Origin: Tuctoria greenei
Taxonomy: Eukaryota; Streptophyta; Magnoliopsida; Poales; Poaceae
Assembly: GCA_036927565.1 (NCBI GenBank)
Contig: JAYESD010000005.1
Span: forward strand, 88,266,301-88,330,300
Reading direction: 5' to 3'
Length of the DNA: 64,000 nt
The notes beneath the pieces are model-generated. The model had not been told where the DNA came from. It saw only the letters and a program-made list of their open reading frames with translations, and ran no database searches. The number at the start of each line of letters is the position of its first letter. The stretch's first letter is position 1. Shown here piece by piece: positions 44,819 to 55,007 of this stretch. The position numbers were made by a program, and so were the translations under genes.

Positions 44819-47801
44819 TGTGACACCCGGTTCCGAAAAATGAACCAAGCTAACGCATATGTGTGCCTAGGATGTTTAACACACATACACGAGTGATTCA
44901 CAAATGATAAACAGATAATTACCACAGCTCAAATTATTAAATAAGTACTCTTATTACATAATTCATTATATCCTCGAATACAAGCTCTAATAGATATTAA
45001 TGACAAGTTCAACTAATGCAGCGGAAATAAACTAATTAGGCAACTAAGCAAACTAAGCAAAAGGGATAGCGCAGCTCCAAAAACACCACAGGCAAAGCTG
45101 ACGATAGACACGGCCTAGAACTCTGCATTATCGCCGTTAAACTCACAATCCTGACCTGCAACTGTTGGGGGGGGATTGCAAGAGTGAGTACATGTCGTAC
45201 TCAGCAAGTGTGGAAAGTATGACATGTGGCTGATTCAAATGACGACAATAATAATGGCAAAGTGCTGAAAAGTACAGTAAAATATTTGAAAAGCAATATA
45301 TCATATTTATGTGAAGTAATCCCATCATAAACTATGTAACCATAATAATATCAGTCCATAATTCACCATTAACAATAACCATAATCAATGTCATAAACCA
45401 TGATTCCATCCCATAACCATAACCATAACCATAACCATAATATCAACCATAACCATTACCAAACCATAACCATAACCATAATATCAACCATAACCATTAC
45501 CAAACCATAACCATAATATCAACCATAACCATTACCAAACCATAACCATCCCAAAATCCCAATTTCCCTCTAATCATGGAAGTTGTCCAGGTGCTCATAA
45601 CCAGGAGCACAGCTATCATGATAGTTTTAATTAACTCTGCATAGTTTGTACCACTTTACCCACGTGTTTGTGATTTCATCACCCGTCGGTGACTAAAGAA
45701 CCTCCCTTATGCCAATTACACTTCCTTTGGTGTATGGCCAAGAGATCACAAAATAGCCTTTACAAAGGGATTACTAGCCTATTTAGACCCCACTGAGGTT
45801 TCACCGGTGGCGATGCCTCCAACTGAGCACATCTTCAACCAAGGGCCCCCTCTTGAGCCATTCGGATCCCAGGGTAGTCCCACCAATCATCAACAAACCC
45901 AATCCGACTACCCCTTCCCCGAGCATCCACAATGGTCCAAACAGCACTAGCAAAGCCCTAATTAATCAGCTACGCCGCACCCATACTTGGCCTCGTGGTG
46001 GCACTGTAGTCCTGGCTTATTCTCGCATGAACTGGTCCTTAGATCTAAAGCAAGCAAACCACCATAACATCCAACCCATCCACATACCAGGCTTTCTTAG
46101 ATCATCCATCACCATACCATATCGACCAGTTCACATTAACCAGAATATCATTAATACATAATTAAATGTGTAGTGTTGGTTTTTCCATCCCAATTAATTA
46201 AGCGAAGCAAAAAGGTAAAAACCCTTCCCGACTCTCTACCATAAATTCCAGGTGACAAGGGTGGTTTAGCAAATCTAGTAAACTTCCTACCATAGGATTC
46301 CCAGCAAATTGACACAGCATGCAGTTTTGCAAACAAAACATTTATTTTAAAACAACAGGATCAATATGCTTCAAGGACACTTGCCTTGCTCCGGCGGATA
46401 GGGTTGCTCAAGCACTTCGAAGTCTTGATTCTCGAAATCCTCGTACACGATCTCTTGAGCACTTCCCTCTACTCGTGATCACACATACAAGAATATACAT
46501 AAAAATCAACATGATGCACACACATTAATCAACATGCGACGATATGCATGCATGCAAAGTACAATAATTGATTAACTACGGTTGTGTATTAATTAGATCC
46601 AACTAGTTCATACGTGTTCATACGAGTTTATGGGGATTTTAATGTGGATTAATGCTGCTGAAAATAAAATTATGGTGCAACTAAAATCAATTTATGTCTA
46701 TTAGATCTAATGCGTCGCTAAAATTTACATCGGGAACGAATCCTACCGTAGGTGCGATGGCTTCGATGATCGCGGGACGGGGGTGACGCGTAGACGAAGT
46801 GGATGGCGCAGCAGTCTCTCGGCGGCACGACGACGGCGACGATCTCTGGCGGACAGTGGTACTCTCCTCTTTTTCTTCCTCTTCTTCCCCTCTTTTTTTT
46901 CTTCCTTTTCTTCCCCTGGCGGCGCAGCCTCTGGTCCCTTTTTTTTCTGGCGGCTTGGCTCTCTGGGCGGCGGCGTTTCTGGGATCGCGGGAAACCCTTA
47001 GGGACCTACGATCCTTTTTATAGGCGCGGGAGTCAACGGGGAGTCGGGCGCCGGGCGTACGCGTGCGGGAGTCGCGCGTGGGGGCGGGAATCGCGGGGCG
47101 AGCGGGAAAATCGGCCGGGAGCCCGTGCGTGCTGCGCTGCGTCGGCGCGTGGGGCCGGGAGGCGGGGCGCGGGATCGCGGGAGGCGGGAGCGGGGAGGCG
47201 CGGTGCGTGGCTGCGGGGCCGGGTGGGAGCGCGCGCCGCGGGGGATGGGACCGAGCGGCGCGTTGGGCGGCGGGGCGTGCGGCCTGAGCGCGGTGGGGTC
47301 GGGGTGGCGTGCATCGGGCGGCGGGGCGTGGGGTGGGCGATCGAGGCGGGGGCGTCGGGAGCCGGGGTGGCTGAGGTGCCGTGTCGGCCGGGGGCCAGGC
47401 GGCGGTGGGGCCCAGCGCGGGGCCAGCGCAGGCGGCGGGTGGCCAGCGGGCAAGCGGTTGGTTTTGTTTTTTTCTTTTTTTATAAATATATTACTATTTT
47501 TTTATATTATTTATTTATTTTATTTTTCTTATTCATTTTATTTATTATTTTATATATATATTTATTATTATATATAATTTATTTATATATATTTCTTTTT
47601 ATATATTATTATTTTATTATTGATATTTATTCCCTAATACATGTTTTAGGCTATAATTATTATTTTCTATTTCTTCTTTTGCTACATACATTTGTATATA
47701 TATGCTCCATCTTTTATGTTTTATTATTTTTCTTTTATCCTACTAATGTTTAATGCATGATCATGTATGCAATGCAGGATGCGAAAATTTAGGGTGTTAC
47801 A
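44819..47801 (-). repeat. G2 5' LTR, 2,983 bp
   Basis: Starts TGTGACACCCGG, ends GGGTGTTACA. A minus-strand TATA box lies at 47015-47022 (TATAAAAA), making 47801-47023 U3 and most of the rest R/U5. U3 has an AT-rich block (47461-47750) and a very GC/CpG-rich block (47030-47460) just upstream of TATA. R/U5 contains a tandem ATAACC-type array (45410-45545). Long plus-strand frames across 46800-47750 are products of the skewed composition. Confidence 0.9.
45410..45545. repeat. ATAACC-type tandem array in G2 LTR
   Basis: Begins as pure ccataa-ccataa repeats, then about three copies of a ~40-bp unit made of ccataacc, aatatcaa, ccataaccattaccaaa. Confidence 0.85.
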
Positions 47802-47806
47802 TCACG

Positions 47807-48513
47807 TCCTTGATACGGGCTGGCGGTCGCATCAGTTCCACCGCCTTGATCTTCTCTGGGTTGGCCTCAATCCCTTGGTGTAAGACCAAGAAACTGAGGA
47901 GCTTCCCAGCTTTGACCCCGAACACACACTTGTCGGGATTGAGTTTCGTGCGTGTGATTCGCAGTCTATCAAAGACTAGGGTGAGGTTTTCTAGCAATGA
48001 TGTATGGGTCTAGATTTTAACTACAACTTCATCGACATACACCTCTACCAGGTCCCGAATGAGGTTCCCAAATGTTTTATGCATGGTGCAAACAAAGGTG
48101 GGGAGGGCATTCTTAAGATCGTAAGGCATGGAGACATAGCAGTAAAGGCCATCTACGGTTATAAATTCGATATGTTCTTCATCCTCTCTAGGCTTTGGGA
48201 TTTGGTGAAACCTTGAGTAGGCATCTAGAAAGCACAGTATATCGCATCCCGAGGTTGAATCTACGATTTGATCTATTCTAGGGAGAGGGAAAGGATCTTT
48301 AGGACATGCGTTGTTGAGGTTGGTGTAGTCGATGCACAGCCATCTGGGGTGGTGGACCTCCCTTATGAAGTCAGCATCAAGTAGCTTCTTGATCTCTTTG
48401 TGGATGAAGTTCTGTCGCTCGATGGACTGCTTATGGGGCCTCTGTTGTTGTGGTCGTGCGTCGGGGTAGATCTTCAGATGATGCTCGATCACTTCCCTGG
48501 GGATGCTTGGCAT
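47807..48513 (-). pseudogene. T2 RT, N-terminal part
   Basis: MPSIPREVIEHHL, RQNFIHKEIKKLLDADFIREV, CIDYTNLNNACPKDPFPLPRIDQIVD, FLDAYSRFHQI, SMPYDLKNALPTF. Then the catalytic box reads YVDEVVVK, with Glu in place of the second Asp. The segment normally between the HPRW and CIDY motifs is shortened by about ten residues. After a stop near 48010 the frame goes on through KLNPDKCVFGVKAGKLLSF to the G2 insertion point. Confidence 0.85.
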
Positions 48514-48678
48514 CTGTGATGGTTGCTAGGCCATGACGTCGATGTTAGCTCCTAGGAAAGTAGTGAGCACCGATTCCTACTCGCTGTCCAGACTCACTGT
48601 GATACGGGTGGTCTGAGCAGCATCAGAGCCAATCTGGATTGTCTTGATGGGCACATCATCATTGTCGGAGGGCTGCAC

Positions 48679-49598
48679 TCATGGTGCAGCGACGTGACTG
48701 TGCGCGCGTGGGTTTGGTGAAGGCTTACTCGACCCAGCATCGCTCAGGACAGGCACTGGGGCCTTTGCCGGTGCTCGGAGCTTCTCCAAAGCCATCACCA
48801 CAACAGCACAATCTCCGCAGATATTGAGGACGCCGAAGGATGTCACCATCGTGAGGAGGAGGTAGCCGTAATGGGCCACAGCAATAAACCGGTACAGGTC
48901 TGGCCTGCCGATAATGGCGTGGTAGGGAAGGCTAACCTCTACGACGTCGAATAGGATATTCTCCGTCCTGAAGTTCTCGGGTGTCCCGAGGGTCACCCGG
49001 AGATGGATGCAGCCGTACGGGATAACACTCTCCGGTCCTACCCCTGAGTATTGTCTCGACAGGGTGAGCTTAGATACGGGGATCTTCAGCTTGTCGAAGG
49101 CCGCACAGCTGATGAGTTGAGGTCAGCTCCACCATCTACCATGACGTGGTAGAACTTTACATTGGCGATGGTGGGGGAGACAAGGAGGGGCAGCTGCCCG
49201 GCTCCCGCCATGTTTTCAGGGCAGTCGGAGGCGTCGAAGCTGATCGGCGTCTCTATCCATCTGTGATGTGGTGTCGGGGCATGTGTAGATGTTGTCGAAG
49301 CCATTGCCTGACGCATGGTCTTGACGGCATTCTTGGAAGCGGGTTCCCAAGATCCTCCACAGATGACGTGGAGTGCTTTGCGATGCTCGTGGTCGCTGTT
49401 GAGGTTGAAGTTCACAGCCTGGTTGATCGTTTTCATGGCGCGGTCCGGCTTTTGGAACTCCATCTCCACGTCTTTGTCGACACGTTGGTCGACCTCTTGC
49501 GGCTCGATCTTGCCGCTACTCGAAGTCCTTATGAACACCATGATTGGTGAAAGCGTTACCACTTTTTTGAGGGAAAAAGCCCCTACCTGGCGCGCCAA
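48679..49598 (-). pseudogene. T2 gag remnant and protease
   Basis: The upper part has an ATG within the first bases after the primer site and only scraps of gag; most of the expected gag (well over 1 kb) is missing. The protease follows: ISFDASDCPENMAGAGQLPLLVSPTIANVKFYHVMVDGGADLN, where the catalytic triad reads Asp-Gly-Gly as is common in Tat. Then come a break near 49086 and the distal half (TPENFRTENILFDVVEVSLPYHAIIGRPDLYRFIAVAHYGYL). The flap and dimer parts lie in different frames, so the gene is dead. Confidence 0.78.
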
Positions 49599-49599
49599 A
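49582..49599 (-). other. T2 primer-binding site
   Basis: The minus strand reads TTTGGCGCGCCAGGTAGGG immediately after the LTR end. This motif next to the 5' LTR is frequent in grass Tat elements. Confidence 0.8.
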
Positions 49600-50624
49600 T
49601 ATCGAAGTGTTAGAGCGACACTTCCCTGAATCTGCTAAGAAGCAGCCCGCGGAGGTTCTTTGTTCGGCGGGGCTTAGGCCTCAATCAAGTGTTCTAGCAG
49701 ATGGAAGTATTACACAATGGTTTTTACGTGGTTCGGGCCACAAGGTGCATAACACCCTACTCCATGGTGGATGGTATTGCTAGTATGTCTGTATGCATGT
49801 GTGATGTTTTGGTCTGGTCCTTTGTAACGGTGGCAGTTCAGGCATTTTATAGTCAAGGCCGAATGTCTTACAAGTGGGGTCTTGGGGTCTGACAGGTGGT
49901 CCCGAGGCGATCTTATCCTAAAGATCTATGGATTCTCGCACAAGCTTACATGACCGAGGTAGTGAAGACTCGCCGTCTTGCCTCCTCTCTTGTCAGTAGC
50001 CCACATGCCGTTGCTGACGATGGCAGAAGGTGTCCCGTCGGCCTGCCTTATTGCCGCAAGCTACCCACCTGGCCAAGTGGGATATACCTGCGGCGCCTTC
50101 ACTGTGACGCGGTTGGTCATAGCGGTCTCTGACCACTGGCGTGCTCCATATTGGGCGCCAGATGTGGGTGCGTGTCTTCAATGCAGGGCGCTCCATCCCT
50201 TATCTCCGTATCTTACCGTCCGAGGCGAGCTGCGGGACACGTGGTAGCATCAGGGTTGATCCCCACTGGGGAGGTCAGACCTGGTCCTCCATGATGCGTG
50301 GCAGCTCCGGGGCGGGCTAGTCAGGGGACATGGCAGCTCCAGGCCCGTTCCCTTGGGGGGTGCTGGTCCTTGCGCCCCGTGCCACGTGGCTGTTCTGGGG
50401 GCGCTCCCCCAAGGTTGGGTTAGGTCCCATCCCTACACGTGGTGTCTCGGGAGCCCGTCACACCGGAGGGGCCAGGTCCCATCTTCAAGGCTTACGTGGC
50501 AGCACCGTAGCTTGATCTTGAGGGAGGCAAAGGCCTTGGCGCCTATAGGACACGTGGCGGCTCCGGATGGGCCTCAGTTTCTTCATCCTGTGTGTGAGGG
50601 TACCCCGTCTGTAGGGTACCGATA
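49600..50624 (-). repeat. T2 5' LTR, 1,025 bp
   Basis: Begins TATCGAAG (mutated TG) and ends GGTACCGATA (mutated CA), otherwise colinear with 22429-23448. Minus-strand TATA at 49855-49861. Flanked on the right by GTATT (50625-50629). Confidence 0.92.
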
Positions 50625-50629
50625 GTATT

Positions 50630-51423
50630 GCTCACCATTAGTGAGGCAAGTGATCCTCCGATCTCCTTGCTTATGAAAGTATATTGTGGTGTAGAATTGA
50701 TCACTTCAATGTTCCAATCATATCTGAATGCCATGAGATCCTTGAGTCTATGGCATTCTATGGCCTCAATCACCGCATTGAATGTAGCATGGTTCGTATT
50801 CGCCACGTAATCCCAATCAATCCATTGAGCATCAGTTACTGGAGTTTACTTGGTCATATAAACTGTCCGATAGTAATCACAATGAAAGTCACACCAAAAG
50901 CGAGGATTAGCGGTGTCCTTCACATACCTATAGTAGTCTTCCATCCTCAATATTTTTGCCTTCTCTGCCCCTTTACCTCTGAATAAGTTGGCTTCAACAG
51001 TGGCTTGTCGATTTGGATTCTTAGCAGGTGAGGACATCCTCAAAGGGCCAATGGGTTGTGAGGACCCCTTTTTACCCTTTTCTTTTATGGTGACACCAGC
51101 TTGCGCCTTGCTCGCGGGCTTCTTCACAATTGGTGTTCTCTTCTTTGGTGGTTCATCCACTGGTGCTTTGCCTTTGTCCTTTGCACCTCTAGCTGCTCGA
51201 TTTCTTGTTTTCTCAACCATGGTCACAAGCCTCTTCTTCCTTGGGGCTAGCTTGGCTGCAGCTGAGTTATGAGCTTCTCGTTGTTGTTTCTTGGCCTTTC
51301 TTGCCTTAGTTCTCGACTCGAGTAGAGCTATAGCAAGCTATTGCTCCTCACGAGACGATAGGTTTCTTGCCTCACTGCCTCATGCACGGGATCAGATAGA
51401 GGTGAGTCGTCGGGGTTCAACAT
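50630..51423 (-). pseudogene. E2 env-like gene, N-terminal part
   Basis: The start is ATG 51423-51421 (MLNPDD), at the same place as MLN in E1, just behind a predicted 3' splice site. Early frame changes are followed by a Lys/Pro/Ala-rich basic region (51226-51060), then a conserved block (ILRMEDYYRYVKDTANPRFWCDFHCDYYRTVYM) matching E1's FWSNFHTDYYNFVYI. A TAA at 50846 precedes QWIDWDYV and EAIECHRLKDLMAF. The T2 insertion point cuts it after TNGEQY. The family is the 'putative plant transposon protein' (PF20167 type) carried as a third gene by Sireviruses. Confidence 0.72.
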
Positions 51424-51428
51424 TGTCC

Positions 51429-51772
51429 CTTAGAAGAGATAAATAAGAGAGAATACGAGTCCAAGGAAGTGGAATATTGCGTTAGAATTCATAGAAACGA
51501 TCAAGGTTAGGGTTTTCACCGTGAACTCCAGACTTGTCCGTCCAAGGAACGGACTAGTCTGCACGAGCCGGACTTGTCTGCCTTGCAGCCGGACTAGTTC
51601 GGTGTACACAACAAGAACCCTAATCTTGAGGATTTTTACAAAAACTACGGATCCAGGCACAATATTCCAAGGATAGGATCACAACACATATTGAACAACT
51701 TTTTGAAGAGGTTTTTATCAAAAGACCTAAAAGATTTGATTTTTGAAGAATTTAGGGTTAGGTCAAGAATAC
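51429..51772 (-). other. Predicted intron upstream of E2 env-like gene
   Basis: Donor gaagag|GTATTC (minus strand, GT at 51772-51771) and acceptor atctcttctaAG (51430-51429), a few bases before the ATG. It is 344 bp long and includes a cluster of CGGACTAGTC/CGGACTTGTC words (51529-51603). Length, position and content parallel the E1 intron. Confidence 0.5.
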
Positions 51773-51999
51773 CTCTTCAAATCTCCAAATCGACGAAATA
51801 TGGATGAAGAATCGGTCTAGGATGCTTGGGGAAGAGTTTTGTAGAAAAGTGATAAGAATGAGTTTTTCACAAGCATGAATGAATTTTGAATCAAATACTA
51901 GTAACAAACAGATGTGAAAGATTCAAGCCTCAATTCGAGAATCTAAGATATTGAGCTCGCTCCTACGTTAACAAAATCTTTTCTCATCTAGGGGCTTGG

Positions 52000-54870
52000 T
52001 CAATATATCGGCCAATTGGTTTTCAATTCTCACGTGGGAAATCACTATGCCTCCTTTGATCTAAGTGTTCAACTATATTGTGGGCTATTTTTATGGCACT
52101 CTCATTGTCGCATAGGAGAGAAATATGACGCAAGTTTATGCCATAGTCCCTAAGAGTTTGCTGCATCCAAAGAAGTTGTGCACAACAACTTCCGGCTGCA
52201 AGATACTTCTCTTCGGCTGTGGAGAGAGCAATGGAATTTTGTTTCTTTGAGGACTAATACACTAGGGACCTACCCAAGAATTGGCTAGTTCCGGAGGTAC
52301 TCTTTCTATCAATTTTGCACCCCACATAATCCGCGTCGGAATATCATTGAGATTAAACTTGGAGCCCTTGTGGTACCAAAGTCCTAGGCTTGGTGTGTGA
52401 ACCAAATATCGAAGAATTCTCTTTACGGCAGTCGAATGGCACACCTTGGGAGCAGCTTGGAATCAAGTACACATACATACACTTAGCATTATGTCGGGCC
52501 TAGATGCGCATAAGTAAATCAATGAACCAATCATGGAACGATATACCTTTTGGTCCACACTTGGACCATCTTCATTAAGGTCGAGGTGCCCATTGGAGTC
52601 TTGATGGGTTTGGCTTTGTCCATGTCAAACTTATTGAGTATGTCTTGCGTGTACTTCTTTTGATTTATGAATGTGCCTTCCTTGAGTTGCTTTACTTGAA
52701 ATCCTAGGAAGAACTTCAACTCCCCCATCATGGACATCTCAAACCTTTCGGTCACAATGCAATTTGTAGACATGGTTTGGGAAGTCTTGATCTTCAATTC
52801 CTAGGGGTTACTCCACATACACCTCTTCTTTGATTGGACCATTAAGAAACTCACTCTTGACGTCCATTTGGTATATCTTAAAATCATGGTGAGTAGCAAA
52901 GGCAAGTAACATGCAAATTGATTCAAGCCTAGCTACGAGAGCAAAGGTTTCATCAAAATCCAAACCTGTGACTTGTGAGTACCCCTTAATCAGTAGCCAT
53001 GTTTTATTCCTTGTAACCACCCTGTGCTCATCTTGTTTGTTGCGGAACACCCATTGGGTGCCCACAACATTTGCATTTGGCCTTTTTACAAGCTCCCATA
53101 CTTGATTTCTTTCAAAATTGTTGAGATCTTCTTGCATGGCCATCACCCAATCCGGATCTCGTAGTGCTTCTTCAACCTTGTGAGGTTCCAAAGAAGAAAC
53201 AAAAGAGTAATGTTTACAAAAATTTGCAACTCGAGATCAAGTAGTTACCCCCTTGGAGATATCTCCAGGGGTGTTGTCAACGAGATGGTCCCGTTAAACG
53301 CTTTGATGTACTTTTGGGTGTGGTGCTGGAGTTCTTGAAATTTCATCATCTTCCTCCCCAGTTTCTTTGTCTCCCCCTTGATTGATGCCTCCATTTTCAT
53401 CTTGTTGAAGCACATCTTGAGGGTATTGAGATTGAACATTTGAGGAAGAGTTTGCTTGATGTGTGGGATAGTCACTTGAGTCTTGAGGTTGTTCTTGCGG
53501 TCGAATATCTCCAAGTGTCATCCTTCCTATCACCACTTGTGGAGCTTCTTCTTGATATAGCACATGGCGATTAATTTGTTCCACTTGAGCCATTAGTTTC
53601 ATCAAACACTACGTCATGTGCTACTTTAACAATTCTGGAGGATTTGTTGAAAACACGATAGGCGTAAGTGTTTGAGTCATAACCAAGCAAGAAACCCTCA
53701 TCGGTCTTTGAAGCAAACTTCGAGGTCCTAGGTTTCTTGTTGATAATATAGCATTTGCTCCCAAAAATACGATAATAGGAAATATTGGGTTTGTTATCGG
53801 TTAGGAGTTCATAAGATGTCTTCTTCAATATGCGATGGAGATACAACCGGTTTTTGGCATGGCAAGCGGTGTTAACCACTTGCGTCCAAAACCGGTCCGA
53901 TGTCTTGTATTCATCAAACATGGTTCTAGCCATCTCAATGAGAGTCCTATTCTTCCTCTCGGTCACCCCATTTTGTTGAGGGGAGTAGGGGGCCGAGAAC
54001 TCATGCTTGATGCCTTCTTATCCAAAATCTCTTCAACTTGAGTGTTCTTGAACTTGGTGCCGTTGTCACCTCTTATAGTCTTGATTTTCAAGGAGAACTC
54101 ATTTTGAGCTCTCCTTAAGTATTTCTTGAGGACATCTTGAGTCTTGCTTTTGTAATGCAAAAATAACACCCAAATGAAACGTGAAAATTCATCAACAATT
54201 ACAAGACCATATTTGTTACCGCCAATGCTTATGTAGGCGATTGGACCGAAGAGGTCCATGTGTAGAAGATCTAATGGTCTTGTTGTTGTCATAATGTTCT
54301 TGGATGGATGTTGAGCTCCAACTTGCTTTCCGGCTTGACATGCGCTACATGGCCTATCATTTTCAAACACCACATTCTTTAAACCATGGATGTGCTCGCC
54401 CTTAAGAAGTTTTTGCAAATTTCTCATCCCAACATGGGCTAGTCTTCTATGCTAAAGCCATCCCATGTTGGTTTTTGCAATTAAGCATGTGTCAAGTTGG
54501 GCTTTATCCGCAAAGAAATCCACAAGATAGACCTTTCCTTTGAGAACACCCTTAAAACCAATTGAGTCATTGCTCTTTCTTGTGATGGTCACACCCTCAT
54601 TAGTGAAAAGACAATTATAACCTTTGTCACATAGTTGTGACAAAAAGTTATAATCAAGTGAATCCACATGTAAAACATTGGAAAGAGTATGAGTAGGGGA
54701 TATAGCAATTTTACTGGTACCAAGGATTTTTCCTTGGCTGTTGTTCTCAAAGCAGATTCCCTCACTTGGATCTTCATTTTTCTCATACTCCACAAACATC
54801 TTCCTCTCTCCGGTCATATGATTTGTGCATCCACTATCAAGGACCCACTTAGTCCCATCGGAGGAGTATG
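52000..54870 (-). pseudogene. E2 pol: protease-integrase-RT-RNase H (broken)
   Basis: Protease with WVLDSGCTNHMTGE (54850-54800). Integrase zinc region (HIHGLKNVVFENDRPCSACQAGK) and core (LLHMDLFGPIAYISIGGNKYGLVIVDEFSRF; IKTIRGDNGTKF), then ERKNRTLIEMARTMFDEY and the copia-type tail. RT N-terminus with DFDETFALVARLESI and YQMDVKSEFLNGPIKEEVYVE. A deletion at 52797-52808 then removes about 60-70 codons, including the YVDD catalytic box. RT resumes at ERFEMSMMGELKFFLGFQVKQ. RNase H (STSGTSQFLG-like; LSTAEEKYLAAGSC) is frameshifted. Even without point mutations this RT would be inactive. Confidence 0.88.
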
Positions 54871-55007
54871 CCTATAAAAAGAATTAAGCCTTAGCTTTAG
54901 GTACCCAAGCGGTGTTGGGTCCTTTGATGTTAGTCAAGAGACATCTGGGTACCCACACGCAGGATTTTAGACTCTTGCCGAGTGGCCCAACATACTTAGC
55001 ATAATGC

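Larger units (their letters stand above)
42462..47801 (-). mobile_element. G2: internally deleted Tekay/Del-type chromovirus
   Basis: A 2,983-bp 5' LTR (44819-47801), an initiator-Met primer site, gag-protease and a chromodomain tail, then only 550 bp of 3' LTR (42462-43011). Two deletions explain this: one removed RT, RNase H and most of integrase; the other removed the U3 side of the 3' LTR. Flanks are gcacg (42457-42461) and tcacg (47802-47806), a target duplication matching at four of five bases. The element is inserted in the T2 RT. Confidence 0.85.
22429..50624 (-). mobile_element. T2: Tat-lineage Ty3/gypsy element, split by S1 and G2
   Basis: LTRs of 1,020 and 1,025 bp flank about 12.5 kb of own sequence once S1 and G2 are subtracted. 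Minus-strand order: 5' LTR (49600-50624), GGCGCGCC primer site, protease, RT, RNase H domains, integrase, a repeat-rich spacer, a plus-strand antisense gene, polypurine tract and 3' LTR (22429-23448). RT before integrase identifies Ty3/gypsy. The antisense gene, the extra RNase H of the NNMAEYEALIFGL type and the primer site point to Tat. Almost all of gag is missing, so the element is defective beyond point mutations. Confidence 0.9.

Noticed and set aside
45410..45545. Interstitial telomere repeat
   Set aside because: The unit is ccataa/ataacc, not the plant telomere unit TTTAGGG.
46803..47753. 316-codon plus-strand ORF and overlapping long ORFs on both strands
   Set aside because: They cross the GC-rich and AT-rich U3 blocks of the G2 LTR; Arg/Gly/Ala-rich then Phe/Tyr/Ile/Leu-rich translation is a composition artefact, with no family resemblance.
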